64,000 nucleotides of DNA from Pseudomonadota bacterium (GTDB lineage: Bacteria > Pseudomonadota > Gammaproteobacteria > Xanthomonadales > Xanthomonadaceae), in the NCBI GenBank assembly GCA_023419315.1, contig JAEZYE010000043.1:62001-126000 (forward strand), in the 5' to 3' direction. The translations under genes and the position numbers were made by a program. The notes under the pieces are model-generated. The model had not been told where the DNA came from. It saw only the letters and a program-made list of their open reading frames with translations, and did not search any database. The stretch's first letter is position 1, and each line of letters starts with the position of its first letter. This document shows positions 18,026-26,952 of this stretch, in pieces.

Positions 18026-19147
18026 TCAGGCCCAACCCACCATCTGCAGAAGACGCAGCAGTCCATACGCGATGCCGCCCGCCGCGGGAATGGTCAGGAT
18101 CCACGCCCAGATGATGCGTTCGACCACGCCGAACTTCAGCGCGCGCGGGTTCTTCGCAAAGCCCACGCCCATGATGGCCGTGGAAATGCTGTGCGTGGTC
18201 GACACCGGCATGCCGAAGTGCGCGGCGACGGTCAGGATCGTGGCCGAACTGGTCTCGGCCGCAAACCCGTTGATCGGATGCAGCTTGACCATCTTGTGGC
18301 CGAGCGTCTTGATGATCTTCCAGCCGCCCGACGCCGTGCCCAGCGCCATCACCACCGCGCAGGTCAGCACGATCCACATCGCGATGTCCTGCTCGCCCGC
18401 GCTGCCCGGATGCAGGAACGCCAACCAGCCCGGCAGGTTGTCGAGCGCGCCGGTGGCCTCGGCGCTGAACAGCGTCAGCGCGATGATGCCCATCGTCTTC
18501 TGCGCATCGTTGTGGCCGTGCGCATATCCCATGTAGGCGGCCGACACGATCTGCGCCTTGCCGAAGAACTTGTTGACCAGGTGCGGCCGGGCCAGCCGGG
18601 CCATCCAGCCGCCCGCGCGCGCCAGCGCCGCGATCAGGCCCCACAGCGCCAGCATCACGAGGATGCCCAGCAGGAACCCGGCGATCGGTGAACTGATCAT
18701 CGGCACGACGACCTTCCACAGGATGCCCTTGTTCTGCGTCCAGTCGCCGACCGTCTGCGACCAGATCAGGGCGTGCCAGTTGTTCTGCGCGGCCGCGAGC
18801 GCAGCACCGCACAGGCCACCAATCAAAGCGTGCGAGGAAGAGGACGGCAGCCCTTTCCACCATGTGATGAGGTTCCACACGATGCCGCCCAGCAGCGCGC
18901 ACAGGATGACCTGGGAGGTGACTTCCACGACGCCAGCATCGATGAGACCGGATGCAATCGTCTTTGCCACGGCGGTGCCGGTGAGCGCGCCGATCAGGTT
19001 CATGACCGCCGCGAGCATGACGGCCTGGCCCGGCGACAGCACCTTGGTCGCGACGACTGTGGCGATGGAGTTGGCGGTGTCGTGGAATCCGTTGATGAAC
19101 TCGAAGACGAGCGCAGCCACGATCACGACCAGCACGAGGGTCAGCAT
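18026..19147 (-). CDS. pitA: Inorganic phosphate transporter, PiT family
   Basis: The 373-residue polytopic protein carries the PiT signatures near both ends: FEFINGFHDTANSIATVVAT at about 15-34 and the repeat-like GYAHGHNDAQKTMG near 210. PiT carriers import metal-phosphate with protons or sodium at low affinity. The upstream DUF47 gene ends 12 bp before this start codon, forming the usual pair. The operon shares its promoter upstream of DUF47, where a PHO-like repeat overlaps the -10. Confidence 0.93.
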   Translation of the reverse strand: MLTLVLVVIVAALVFEFINGFHDTANSIATVVATKVLSPGQAVMLAAVMNLIGALTGTAVAKTIASGLIDAGVVEVTSQVILCALLGGIVWNLITWWKGLPSSSSHALIGGLCGAALAAAQNNWHALIWSQTVGDWTQNKGILWKVVVPMISSPIAGFLLGILVMLALWGLIAALARAGGWMARLARPHLVNKFFGKAQIVSAAYMGYAHGHNDAQKTMGIIALTLFSAEATGALDNLPGWLAFLHPGSAGEQDIAMWIVLTCAVVMALGTASGGWKIIKTLGHKMVKLHPINGFAAETSSATILTVAAHFGMPVSTTHSISTAIMGVGFAKNPRALKFGVVERIIWAWILTIPAAGGIAYGLLRLLQMVGWA

Positions 19148-19159
19148 GACGGAGCGCCC

Positions 19160-19786
19160 TTAGCTGTTCTTCAACACGATCTGGTAGGTGACCACGCCGG
19201 CTTCGCGGCAGCGGTCAATCGCCTTCTCCAGGATTTCGAAGAATTCCTTCAGCAGGAACATCTGCAGGTGGTCCAGCCGGCCGGAATAGATGTCGCGGTA
19301 CAGCTCCAGCATCAGGCGGTCGGCTTCGTTCTCGATGGCGCGCAGCTTCTCGTTGAGCGCGGTCATGCGATCGAGGTTCATCTTCTTCAGTTCGTGCACC
19401 ATCTCCACGACCACCGAAGCGGCCTGCTCCAGCATCGCCGCGCGCGGCGCGAAGTCGATGCCTTCAAGATGCTGCAACGCCAGCGAATAGCGGTCGGCGA
19501 ACTTTTCGACCTGCTTGGGGATCTTGTAGAGCGCCGAGCCCAGCGCCTCGATGTCTTCACGCTCGATCGGCGTGATGAAACTGTCCACCAGCGCCTGGCT
19601 GATCTTGTCCGAGGCCGCGCGTTCGCGCAGGCGCGCCAGCTTGAAGCCGTCCAGCGCCGGCTGGCGATCGGTCGCCTTCATCATCGAATGCAGGGCCTTG
19701 GTGCTGTCGTGGGCAGCCTGGGCCGCCTCTTCGAGCAGGGTGTAGAACTGCTGGCCGGAGCCGAAAATCGTCTGCAGCGAGAACAT
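19160..19786 (-). CDS. DUF47 family, PhoU-like partner of PitA
   Basis: The 208-residue all-helical protein matches DUF47 (PhoU-like), which often accompanies Pit transporters and is thought to control phosphate uptake. ATG 19786 is preferred to a TTG at 19795 because only the ATG starts the conserved MFSLQTIFG. Helical segments contain the metal-binding-type pattern ENEADRLMLELYRDIYSG. It is the first gene of a two-gene operon with pitA. Confidence 0.88.
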   Translation of the reverse strand: MFSLQTIFGSGQQFYTLLEEAAQAAHDSTKALHSMMKATDRQPALDGFKLARLRERAASDKISQALVDSFITPIEREDIEALGSALYKIPKQVEKFADRYSLALQHLEGIDFAPRAAMLEQAASVVVEMVHELKKMNLDRMTALNEKLRAIENEADRLMLELYRDIYSGRLDHLQMFLLKEFFEILEKAIDRCREAGVVTYQIVLKNS

Positions 19787-19830
19787 CGGGGGCAATCCCG
19801 CCGTCGCGGGGCGGACGGCTCAGGGGCTGA

Positions 19831-19850
19831 ATTATGACGGTTCGGTGACC
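19831..19850 (-). promoter_or_regulatory. Promoter of DUF47-pitA with overlapping PHO-like repeat
   Basis: On the minus strand CATAAT (19836-19831) is the likely -10. Two TGTCA-like units exactly 11 bp apart, GGTCA (19850-19846) and CGTCA (19839-19835), run into it. This is the PHO-box spacing, but each unit has one mismatch. A site covering the -10 would repress. In Sinorhizobium meliloti the related orfA-pit operon is repressed by PhoB. Confidence 0.35.
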
Positions 19851-19919
19851 TTCCTGGCGAACGGCCGGACCGGCCGGAACCCCGGATCGCCCCATGCACG
19901 CGCTCTTGACGGGGTTTGT

Positions 19920-20037
19920 TACACTGCGCCGGCACCCGTGGGTGCACTACTTATGGAAGACGACACTACCTCCCCCGCGCACTGTCGCCTGCAGCACGGA
20001 TTCCGGCCGGCTCCCTTCCCTTCGCGGGAGGTGACCG
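19920..20037 (+). promoter_or_regulatory. Putative promoter and leader of the CorC-like gene
   Basis: TACACT at 19920-19925 is a plausible -10 and would give a leader of about 105 nt. That leader begins with a hairpin (GCACCC...GGGTGC near 19931-19944) and ends in the strong ribosome binding site GGGAGGTGA. No known metal-riboswitch consensus is visible. Confidence 0.3.
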
Positions 20038-21345
20038 ATGCTTGAGTTGCTGATCGTGGCCGCCCTCATCGTCGTGAATGCCTTCTTCGCCTTGTCGGAG
20101 ATGGCCCTGATGACGTCCCGCAAACTCCGCCTGAAGCAGATGGCGCAGGAAAGCCGCGGCGCACGCGTCGCGCTGCACCTGGCCGAACATCCGGACAACC
20201 TGCTGTCGACCGTGCAGGTCGGCATCACCGGCCTGGGCATCCTCACCGGCATGTTCGGTGGTGACGCCATCGGCGCGATGATCGCTGGCTGGCTGGTCGA
20301 TGTCTGGCCGGAGGCGCAGCGCTACACCACCACCATCGGCACGGTAACCGCGGTGACGCTGATTACCGCCAGTTCGGTGATCTTCGGCGAGCTCATTCCC
20401 AAGCGCCTCGCGCTGACCAACGCGGAAGTGATTGCCTCCGTCGTCGCCATTCCGCTGGACTGGCTGTCGCGCATCGCACGTCCGGTCGTTTTCGTCCTCG
20501 GCGCGATCAACCGCGCGGTGCTGCGGATGCTGGGCATCAAGGACGACGCACGCGGTGCGGTGACGGAAGAAGAAATCCGCCTGCTGGTGACCGAAAGCCA
20601 CGAGCAGGGCGTCATCGACGTCGACGAACGCAACATGATGAACCGCGTGCTGCGGCTGGGTGATCGCACCGCCGACAGCCTGATGACGCCGCGCAAGCGC
20701 ATCATCTGGCTGGACGAATCCGCGCCCTACGCGGAAAACCTGGCGACGATGCGCGACTCGCAGTTCTCCCGCTTCCCGGTGTTCCGCGGCAGCGATCAGG
20801 ACGTGGTCGGCGTGCTGGAAGTGAAGTCGCTGCTGGATCGCTTCGACCAGCCCGAGCCCAACCTGTTCCGCAACCTGCGCGACGCGTTGTTCGTGTCCGA
20901 GTCCACGCACGCGATGAAGCTGCTGGAGATCTTCCGCGAAGAGCAGCAATCGCTCGCGCTGGTGGTGGACGAGTACGGCGAAATCCAGGGACTGGTGACG
21001 TTGAGCGATCTGATGGGCGCCGTCGTGGGCCGATTGCAGGCGGCCGAGAACACCGAGGACGCCGCACTCGTGGTCACGCGTGACGACGGTTCGCTGCTGG
21101 TGGACGGTTCACTGCCCAACGATGATCTGCGCGAACTGCTCGGCGGCGTGAACCTGCCGGACGACGACGAATACAACACCATCGCCGGCCTCGTCATCGA
21201 ACGCTTCGGCCGCATTCCGCACGTCGGCGAATCGTTCGAACTGGATGGCTGGCGCTTCGAAGTCGTGGATCTGGACGGCGCGCGCGTGGACAAGTTGCTG
21301 TTGCAGCGCCTGCCGGAGGAAGACGGAGCGGATGCCGCGGTCTGA
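20038..21345 (+). CDS. CorC/HlyC family protein: DUF21, CBS pair, CorC_HlyC domains
   Basis: The 435-residue membrane protein has a DUF21 (CNNM) transmembrane domain at about 1-190, a CBS pair at about 205-330 (start marked by SLMTPRKRIIWLD) and a C-terminal CorC_HlyC domain at about 345-430. Relatives are called hemolysin-like, but CNNM/CorC proteins are now linked to magnesium efflux or homeostasis; which applies here is inferred only. The start codon has a near-perfect GGGAGGTGA ribosome binding site. The exoD gene overlaps its end. Confidence 0.88.
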   Translation: MLELLIVAALIVVNAFFALSEMALMTSRKLRLKQMAQESRGARVALHLAEHPDNLLSTVQVGITGLGILTGMFGGDAIGAMIAGWLVDVWPEAQRYTTTIGTVTAVTLITASSVIFGELIPKRLALTNAEVIASVVAIPLDWLSRIARPVVFVLGAINRAVLRMLGIKDDARGAVTEEEIRLLVTESHEQGVIDVDERNMMNRVLRLGDRTADSLMTPRKRIIWLDESAPYAENLATMRDSQFSRFPVFRGSDQDVVGVLEVKSLLDRFDQPEPNLFRNLRDALFVSESTHAMKLLEIFREEQQSLALVVDEYGEIQGLVTLSDLMGAVVGRLQAAENTEDAALVVTRDDGSLLVDGSLPNDDLRELLGGVNLPDDDEYNTIAGLVIERFGRIPHVGESFELDGWRFEVVDLDGARVDKLLLQRLPEEDGADAAV

Positions 21346-21973
21346 CATGGATTCCCGCGACTCATCGCGCATCGGCGTGCGTGCCCTGCTGGACGACTTC
21401 GCGCTGGGGGATCCCAAGGATGTCCTGCGCCTGGGCGACCTGCTCTCCGGATTCGGCCAGAGCGCGTTCGGGCTTGTGCTGTTCATTGCCGTGCTGCCGG
21501 CCTTCATTCCGATTCCCGGCGTCGGCGGCGCTATCGGCGGTCCGCTGGTCATCCTGATCGGCGCGCAGCTGCTGCTGGGCCTGGGCAAGCTGTGGCTGCC
21601 GCGCTTCATCGCCAATCGCGGCCCGCACCGCAGCGCGATGATTACGTTCCGCACGCTGCTCGCGCCGTGGTTGCGCCGGCTCGAAAAGCTGGTGCGTCCG
21701 CGCCTGCACGGCGTGCTGGATCACAAGATCGCGCTGTGCTTCACCGGCCTGCTGCTGGTGCTGCTGGGCGTGCTGCTGGCCCTGCCGATTCCGTTCACCA
21801 ACTACGTCTTCGGCGTGTTGCTGCTGCTGTTTGCGCTCGCCCTGCTGGAGCGGGATGGCGCATTGATGCTGGTCGCATGGGTGGCGGGCAGCATCGCGGT
21901 GATCGTCTTCGGCGTGCTGTCGGGCGAGCTGGTCGGCGCCACGACCGCGATGTTCCAACGCTGGTTCGGTTGA
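21332..21973 (+). CDS. exoD: ExoD family membrane protein
   Basis: The 213-residue protein matches ExoD. A soluble N-terminus (RALLDDFALGDPKDVLRLGDL) is followed by LPAFIPIPGVGGAIGGPLVI and three further hydrophobic segments up to about residue 205. ExoD affects exopolysaccharide production and alkaline tolerance in rhizobia; its biochemical role is unclear. ATG 21332 overlaps the end of the CorC gene by 14 bp and has GGAGGA 11 nt upstream. ATG 21347, just after that stop, is an alternative without a clear ribosome binding site. Translational coupling with the upstream gene is likely. Confidence 0.82.
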   Translation: MPRSDMDSRDSSRIGVRALLDDFALGDPKDVLRLGDLLSGFGQSAFGLVLFIAVLPAFIPIPGVGGAIGGPLVILIGAQLLLGLGKLWLPRFIANRGPHRSAMITFRTLLAPWLRRLEKLVRPRLHGVLDHKIALCFTGLLLVLLGVLLALPIPFTNYVFGVLLLLFALALLERDGALMLVAWVAGSIAVIVFGVLSGELVGATTAMFQRWFG

Positions 21974-22015
21974 GTCGCGCGGTTTACGACTTCGGCGGAA
22001 CCGCCGTCCCCTGCT

Positions 22016-24136
22016 TCAGGCGATCAACTGGCCGAATTCGGTCGCAGTGACCGGATAGCCCAGCCAGTAGCCCTGCGCCAGATCGCAGCCGCGCTCGCGC
22101 AGCATGCTGAATTGCCCTTCCTTCTCCACGCCCTCGGCCACCACCGTGATCCCGAGCGAGTGCGCCATCGCGATGATCGCGCTGGTGAGCGCCAGGTCGT
22201 CGGGGTCGCGCAGCATGTCGGCGATGAAGCTGCGATCGATCTTCACGCCATCCACCGGCACGCGACGGAGATGGCTCAGGCCGGAAAAGCCGGTGCCGAA
22301 ATCGTCCAGCCAGACTTTCACGCCGGTGCGATGCAGGGTCGCGAGCAACGCGCTGGCGTGCGCTTCGTCGGCGATGACGGCGGTTTCGGTCAACTCCAGA
22401 TGCAGGCGCGATGACGCGAGCCCGGTATCGCGCAGGCACTCGGCGACCACGTCCGGCAGATCACCGCTGCGCAACTGGCGCGGCGAGACATTGACCGAAA
22501 CGAACAGCTGATCCATCGGGTCACGGTCCGCGCTCCAGCGCGCCGCCGCCGCGCACGCAGCACGTAGCACGCGCGGGCCGATCGTCTCGATCAGGCCGCT
22601 CTGCTCGGCCACGTCGATGAACACCGACGGCGCCACCATGCCCAGCTCGGGATGGTTCCAGCGCAGCAGCGCCTCGGCGCCGACGATGCGGCTGTCAGAC
22701 AAGCGGAAGACAGGCTGGTACAGCAGGCTCAGTTCGCCGCGCTCCCAGGCACCGCGCAGTTCCTGCTCCATGCGCACGCGGCGCTCGACCGCCTGGTCCA
22801 TCGCACGGCTGTAGAAGCGGTAGCAGTTCTTGCCGGCGACCTTGGCCTGGTACATCGCGATGTCGCCGTTCTTCATCAAGGCCGTCGCGCCGGAGGCGTC
22901 TTCGGGGAACAGGGTGATGCCGATCGACGTGCCCAGGAACACCTGGCGGTCCTGGATCACGATCGGGCGTCCGAGTTCGGTGACCAGCCGCTCTGCCAGC
23001 CGCGTCGCGGCGGCGCGCACGTCGCCGTCCTGGATCAGGATGACGAATTCGTCGCCACCGAAACGCGCCAGCAGCGCGTCGTCGCCGCCCAGCATTTCCA
23101 CGGCCTCGCGGATGCGGTTGGCGAACTGCTGCAGCACTTCGTCACCGGCCTCGTGGCCCAGCGTATCGTTGACACGCTTGAAATCATCGATATCGGCGAA
23201 CAGCAGCGCGAGTTGGCGGCCCGCGCCGCGTAGCATCATCAGGCGATGATCCAGGCTCTCGCGGAACGCAAGCCGGTTGGTCAGTCCGGTCAGCGAATCG
23301 GTGTAGGCCATGCGCCGCACGTCGCGATCGTGACGGGCGATGCTGTCGCTCATGCTGCTGAACGCGCGCACGAGTTCACCGACTTCATCGCTGCGGGTGC
23401 TGACCGGGCGTTCGCTGTTGTAGTTACCGACTTCGATCGCATGCGCGGCATCGGCCAGTTGGCGAATCGGCCGCACAAGCGTGCGCTGTGCGTACACCAT
23501 GATCGCCACGCAGGCCGCCACCAGCGCCGCCAGCAATGCGGCCACCCAGATCAGGTGACGCCGACCGAGTTCTTCCAGACGCGCATGCGCGGAAGCCACC
23601 GCACGTTCTTCGTGTGAACGCACGGATGCCAGCGAAAAGCCGATGCGCACGCCGCCAATGCGTTCGTTGCCAATCATGATCGGCTCGGAGATATCGACGA
23701 TCTGCGGCGACCACTGCGTATGCAGTTCGTTGCTGCTGACCGCTTCGTACGCAAGCGGATCGCTCATCTGCTGGCCGTAGACGGCGATTTCCTCGGTGCC
23801 GTCGTGGATGATCCGCCCTTGCGAATCGAACACCAGCACGTATTTCACGTCGGGCTCGCGCTGCGCGGATCGCACCAGCTTGCCGATCGTGTCGAGATCG
23901 AAGTAGTACAGCGGATTGGACAGCGCATCGGCCAACTGGTTGACGCTCGCTTCGCCGTGCCGCCGCAGGCTGTCCTCGACCATGCCGTGCATCGCGTCGC
24001 GCGCGGCGTCACCGACTTCCTGCTGCATCGCCTTCTGACGGTGCAGCAACGTGCCCAGCAACGCGATGACCACCGCCAGCATGATCGCCATCGCGGTGAG
24101 GAAGCGCGCCTGCAGGCCGAAGGGCATCTTCTTCAT
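22016..24136 (-). CDS. Membrane GGDEF-EAL protein with periplasmic CACHE-like sensor and HAMP
   Basis: The 706-residue protein has TM1 (about 11-31), a periplasmic CACHE-like domain (about 32-190), TM2 (about 192-214), HAMP, GGDEF and EAL. GGDEF (360-364) is intact, but no RxxD site lies upstream, so product inhibition is unlikely. The EAL motif is intact (E488 in GAEALLRW), as are DDFGTGFSGL and EGVE, so both synthesis and breakdown of c-di-GMP are possible. Its start codon overlaps the stop of the PhnD-like gene by 4 bp (ATGA), so the two are translated together and probably work together. Confidence 0.92.
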   Translation of the reverse strand: MKKMPFGLQARFLTAMAIMLAVVIALLGTLLHRQKAMQQEVGDAARDAMHGMVEDSLRRHGEASVNQLADALSNPLYYFDLDTIGKLVRSAQREPDVKYVLVFDSQGRIIHDGTEEIAVYGQQMSDPLAYEAVSSNELHTQWSPQIVDISEPIMIGNERIGGVRIGFSLASVRSHEERAVASAHARLEELGRRHLIWVAALLAALVAACVAIMVYAQRTLVRPIRQLADAAHAIEVGNYNSERPVSTRSDEVGELVRAFSSMSDSIARHDRDVRRMAYTDSLTGLTNRLAFRESLDHRLMMLRGAGRQLALLFADIDDFKRVNDTLGHEAGDEVLQQFANRIREAVEMLGGDDALLARFGGDEFVILIQDGDVRAAATRLAERLVTELGRPIVIQDRQVFLGTSIGITLFPEDASGATALMKNGDIAMYQAKVAGKNCYRFYSRAMDQAVERRVRMEQELRGAWERGELSLLYQPVFRLSDSRIVGAEALLRWNHPELGMVAPSVFIDVAEQSGLIETIGPRVLRAACAAAARWSADRDPMDQLFVSVNVSPRQLRSGDLPDVVAECLRDTGLASSRLHLELTETAVIADEAHASALLATLHRTGVKVWLDDFGTGFSGLSHLRRVPVDGVKIDRSFIADMLRDPDDLALTSAIIAMAHSLGITVVAEGVEKEGQFSMLRERGCDLAQGYWLGYPVTATEFGQLIA

Positions 24137-25062
24137 TCGATCTGCTCGCGCACGCGGGCCACGCCCTTGCGCAGATGATCCAGCGACTGCTGCGAGGCCG
24201 GGTCAACCGGCATGAAGCGCGTGGTGCGGAAGAACAGCCGCAGCGCATCGGCAGCATCGGGATCGTCGGCCGCCTGCAGCAGCACTTCCCGCAGGCGCGC
24301 TTCGACCCTGGGGTCGATGTCGCCGCGCACCATTTCCAGCGCGCGCGGGTAGTCCGGCGTTTCATGGATGATGCGGAAATCGTTGCGGAATGCCGGCGGG
24401 ATGCGGCGCACATCATCCCAGTCAAGGTTGCTGACGACGCCGGCGTCCACCAGTCGCTTGTGCACCCAGACCGCGATGTTCAGCTCGGTCCGCGCGAACA
24501 GGTAGCCGACCGAATCCGGGGCGGGTCGATCCATGGGGGAAAGCAGGATTTCCATGCGCTGGCCGGCTTCAAGCAATTCGCCCGCCGGACCGAAGTAGGC
24601 GCTGGTGGATGCCGTGTTCTGGAAAGCGATGGCCCGCCCTTTGAGATCGGCCAGCGAGTTGATTCCACTGTCGCGCCGGACGAAGAACACGCCGTGGTAG
24701 CGCGCCACTCCCCCGCGTTCGGTCAGCAGGAGCGGCCGCGCACCGCCACGTTCCTGCAGGCGCATGGCGGTGCCGGCGGTTTCGGTGACCCAGTCGACTC
24801 GGCCACGCCGCAGGTAGCTGTTCATCTGCTGCGCGTCGCGGGCCATGAGGATGCGCCCTTCGGTGATGCCCACATCGCGCATGCGCGGCACCACGTAGTC
24901 CAGCAGCGGCTTGAGCTGCTCGTAATTCGCACGCGGGTCGTCGCTGATCCGGCCCAGCACCAGGACGTGATCGTCTCCCGCCGCCCACGCCTGCATTCCG
25001 CTTCCGGGAAACACGGACACGCAGAACAGCGCCAGGGCGATTGCGAACCGGAACCTAGGCAA
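24133..25062 (-). CDS. PhnD-like periplasmic substrate-binding protein
   Basis: This 309-residue protein has a signal peptide (cleavage near QAWAA-GDD) and the fold of PhnD-type phosphate/phosphonate binding proteins. Landmarks are YEQLKPLLDYVVPRM and SLADLKGRAIAFQNTAST, the usual SBP loop. No ABC permease or ATPase is nearby; it is fused by a 4-bp overlap to a GGDEF-EAL sensor gene. A signalling rather than transport role is therefore inferred. The start is TTG 25062: no ATG or GTG precedes it in frame after the TGA at 25107-25105, and the signal peptide begins there. Confidence 0.82.
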   Translation of the reverse strand: MPRFRFAIALALFCVSVFPGSGMQAWAAGDDHVLVLGRISDDPRANYEQLKPLLDYVVPRMRDVGITEGRILMARDAQQMNSYLRRGRVDWVTETAGTAMRLQERGGARPLLLTERGGVARYHGVFFVRRDSGINSLADLKGRAIAFQNTASTSAYFGPAGELLEAGQRMEILLSPMDRPAPDSVGYLFARTELNIAVWVHKRLVDAGVVSNLDWDDVRRIPPAFRNDFRIIHETPDYPRALEMVRGDIDPRVEARLREVLLQAADDPDAADALRLFFRTTRFMPVDPASQQSLDHLRKGVARVREQIE

Positions 25063-25127
25063 ACGGCGGATCCCACGTAAAAGGTGGGAGGAGCCTAGCC
25101 GAAATCACGTTCATCGGACAGTAGATT

Positions 25128-25904
25128 TCAGGAGTTTCCGCGCGCCAACCGAGCCATGCGCTGCGCGTCAGCCAGCACGCCCCGCAGCAGGCGGACCTCC
25201 TGCGTGCTCAGGTCCGCGCGCAGGTACAGCCGGCGCAACTTGCGCATGGCCGAATCCGGCGTACGCCCCTTGTGGAAATCGATGTCATCCAGGGTCTGGC
25301 CGAGTTGCTCGAAGAAGCCTTCCATCTGCGCGTGGGTCGCGGGCGCCTGATCGGGGTGGTCGGGCTCGATGGCGACCGCCGGGCTGTCCTCACGCAAGGC
25401 CAGGCGCAACTCGTAGCTCAGCACCTGCACAGCCGCGGCCAGGTTCAGTGAGCTGTATTCCGGGTTGGCGGGGATATGCACCGCTGCATGGCACAGCTGC
25501 AGTTCTTCGTTGGTCAGCCCGGTCCGCTCGCGACCGAACACCAGCGCCACTTCACCCTCGCCCGCCTTGCGAACGGCTTCCGTGGCCGCCTGCCGGGGCT
25601 CGTACTCGTGCAACTGCACGCGCCGGCTGCGCGCCGTGCAGCCCAGGACGAAGCGGCAATCGGCCACGGCCTCGGCCAGATCGCTCGTCACCACGGCCTG
25701 CGCCAGCAGATCGTCCGCGCCGGCCGCTCGCCGGAAGGCTTCGTCGGAGGGAAATTGCTCCGGCGCGACAAGCACCAGTCTCGACAATCCCATGGTCTTG
25801 AGCGCGCGGGCGGCCGCGCCGATGTTGCCCGGATGCTGGGTGCCGACCAGCACGATCCTCAGCCTGGAAGCGGCCGAGGGAAGCGGAAATGCAGGAGTGT
25901 TCAT
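25128..25904 (-). CDS. trmJ: tRNA (cytidine/uridine-32-2'-O)-methyltransferase TrmJ
   Basis: The 258-residue SpoU-family methyltransferase shows the three knot motifs: PGNIGAAARALKTMG (about 25-40), VFGRERTGLTNEEL (about 118-131) and SSLNLAAAVQVLSYEL (about 145-160). The C-terminal extension fits TrmJ, which 2'-O-methylates position 32 of several tRNAs. ATG 25904 begins the family's conserved region; the open frame continues to 26111 without support. It is divergent from suhB, and its -10 lies only 8 nt before the ATG. Confidence 0.9.
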   Translation of the reverse strand: MNTPAFPLPSAASRLRIVLVGTQHPGNIGAAARALKTMGLSRLVLVAPEQFPSDEAFRRAAGADDLLAQAVVTSDLAEAVADCRFVLGCTARSRRVQLHEYEPRQAATEAVRKAGEGEVALVFGRERTGLTNEELQLCHAAVHIPANPEYSSLNLAAAVQVLSYELRLALREDSPAVAIEPDHPDQAPATHAQMEGFFEQLGQTLDDIDFHKGRTPDSAMRKLRRLYLRADLSTQEVRLLRGVLADAQRMARLARGNS

Positions 25905-25912
25905 GGGTGGCG

Positions 25913-25918
25913 ATGTTA
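25913..25918 (-). promoter_or_regulatory. -10 of a probably leaderless trmJ transcript
   Basis: TAACAT on the minus strand ends 8 nt before the trmJ ATG, leaving a leader of 0-2 nt. Confidence 0.45.
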
Positions 25919-25998
25919 AACTGTGCGCGCCGGTCTTCGCGCCGCGCCGCTCTTTTCCACCGCCCGCTCCCACGCTGCCTGCTCCGAGGTCCTCCGCC

Positions 25999-26829
25999 AT
26001 GCAGAAACCCGCCGTCACCGTCATGGTCAAAGCCGCCCGAATGGCTGGCAACGTCCTACTCCGCAGCATCAACAAGCTCGATGCACTCAACGTGGTGCAC
26101 AAGGACCGCATGGACTATGCGAGCGAAGTGGACGCGGACGCCGAAAAGGTCATCGTCAAGGAACTGCGGCGCGCCTATCCTGACTACGCCGTCGTCGGCG
26201 AAGAAGGCGGCGCGCAGGGTTCGGGCCGCTACACCTGGGTCATCGACCCGCTGGACGGCACCAGCAACTATCTGCGCGGGTTTCCCCACTACTGCGTGTC
26301 CATCGCCCTGGTCGAAAACGGCGAGCCGACCGATGCGGTGATCTTCGACCCGCTGCGCAACGATCTGTTCACCGCCAGCCGCGGCGCAGGCGCGCAGCTC
26401 AACGAGCGCCGCATCCGCGTGGCCGAGCGCAAGGATCTCGCCGGCACCCTCATCAGCACCGGCTTCCATCCGCGCGAACGCGCCCGCACCGGCGCGCAGC
26501 TGGAATGCGTGCGCGAACTGCTGGTCCACGCCGAGGATGTCCGCCGCACCGGTTCGGCCGCGCTCGATCTGGCCTACGTGGCTTGCGGTCGCCTCGATGC
26601 CTACTTCGAAGCCGGCGTGAAGGACTGGGACATCGCGGCCGGCGTGCTGCTCGTCCGCGAGGCCGGTGGCCGCATCTGCGATTTCCGAGGCGCTCCAACC
26701 GCACGGCTCGATGGCCGTGGCCCGCAGACGCGCCAGATTGTCGCCGGCAACATCAAGGTCAGCGAAGCGCTGCAGAAGACCATCGTCACCTCCGGCTACG
26801 CCTCCAGCTTCGACCCGCCGAAGGGCTGA
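25999..26829 (+). CDS. suhB: Inositol monophosphatase family protein SuhB
   Basis: The 276-residue protein carries the IMPase metal-binding motifs: GEEGG near 71, WVIDPLDGTSNY near 84-95, and VKDWDIAAG near 214-222. SuhB dephosphorylates inositol-1-phosphate and in E. coli also joins the NusA/NusB antitermination complex that transcribes rRNA. ATG 25999 has GAGGT about 10 nt upstream; open sequence further upstream is antisense to trmJ. It might process inositol phosphates released by the phytase 11 kb away, but no regulatory link is visible. Confidence 0.92.
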   Translation: MQKPAVTVMVKAARMAGNVLLRSINKLDALNVVHKDRMDYASEVDADAEKVIVKELRRAYPDYAVVGEEGGAQGSGRYTWVIDPLDGTSNYLRGFPHYCVSIALVENGEPTDAVIFDPLRNDLFTASRGAGAQLNERRIRVAERKDLAGTLISTGFHPRERARTGAQLECVRELLVHAEDVRRTGSAALDLAYVACGRLDAYFEAGVKDWDIAAGVLLVREAGGRICDFRGAPTARLDGRGPQTRQIVAGNIKVSEALQKTIVTSGYASSFDPPKG

Positions 26830-26852
26830 TTCACGGGGTATTCGGGTGCAAG

Positions 26853-26884
26853 AAAAAAGGCCGCGCATTGCGCGGCCTTATTTG
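26853..26884. terminator. Terminator between suhB and secF
   Basis: A 10-bp perfect stem (26857-26866 with 26870-26879, loop ATT) is preceded by an A-run, so it works best for the leftward sec operon but also follows suhB. Confidence 0.8.
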
Positions 26885-26952
26885 TTCAAGCTCCCGTACG
26901 GCAACCGCCCGGCCGGCCTCCGCGAGCGGAGCCGGCACGTGCAACCTGCTGC

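Noticed and set aside
20026..20037. GGGAGGTGA as a riboswitch expression platform
   Set aside because: It is explained fully as a ribosome binding site; no aptamer consensus is visible upstream.
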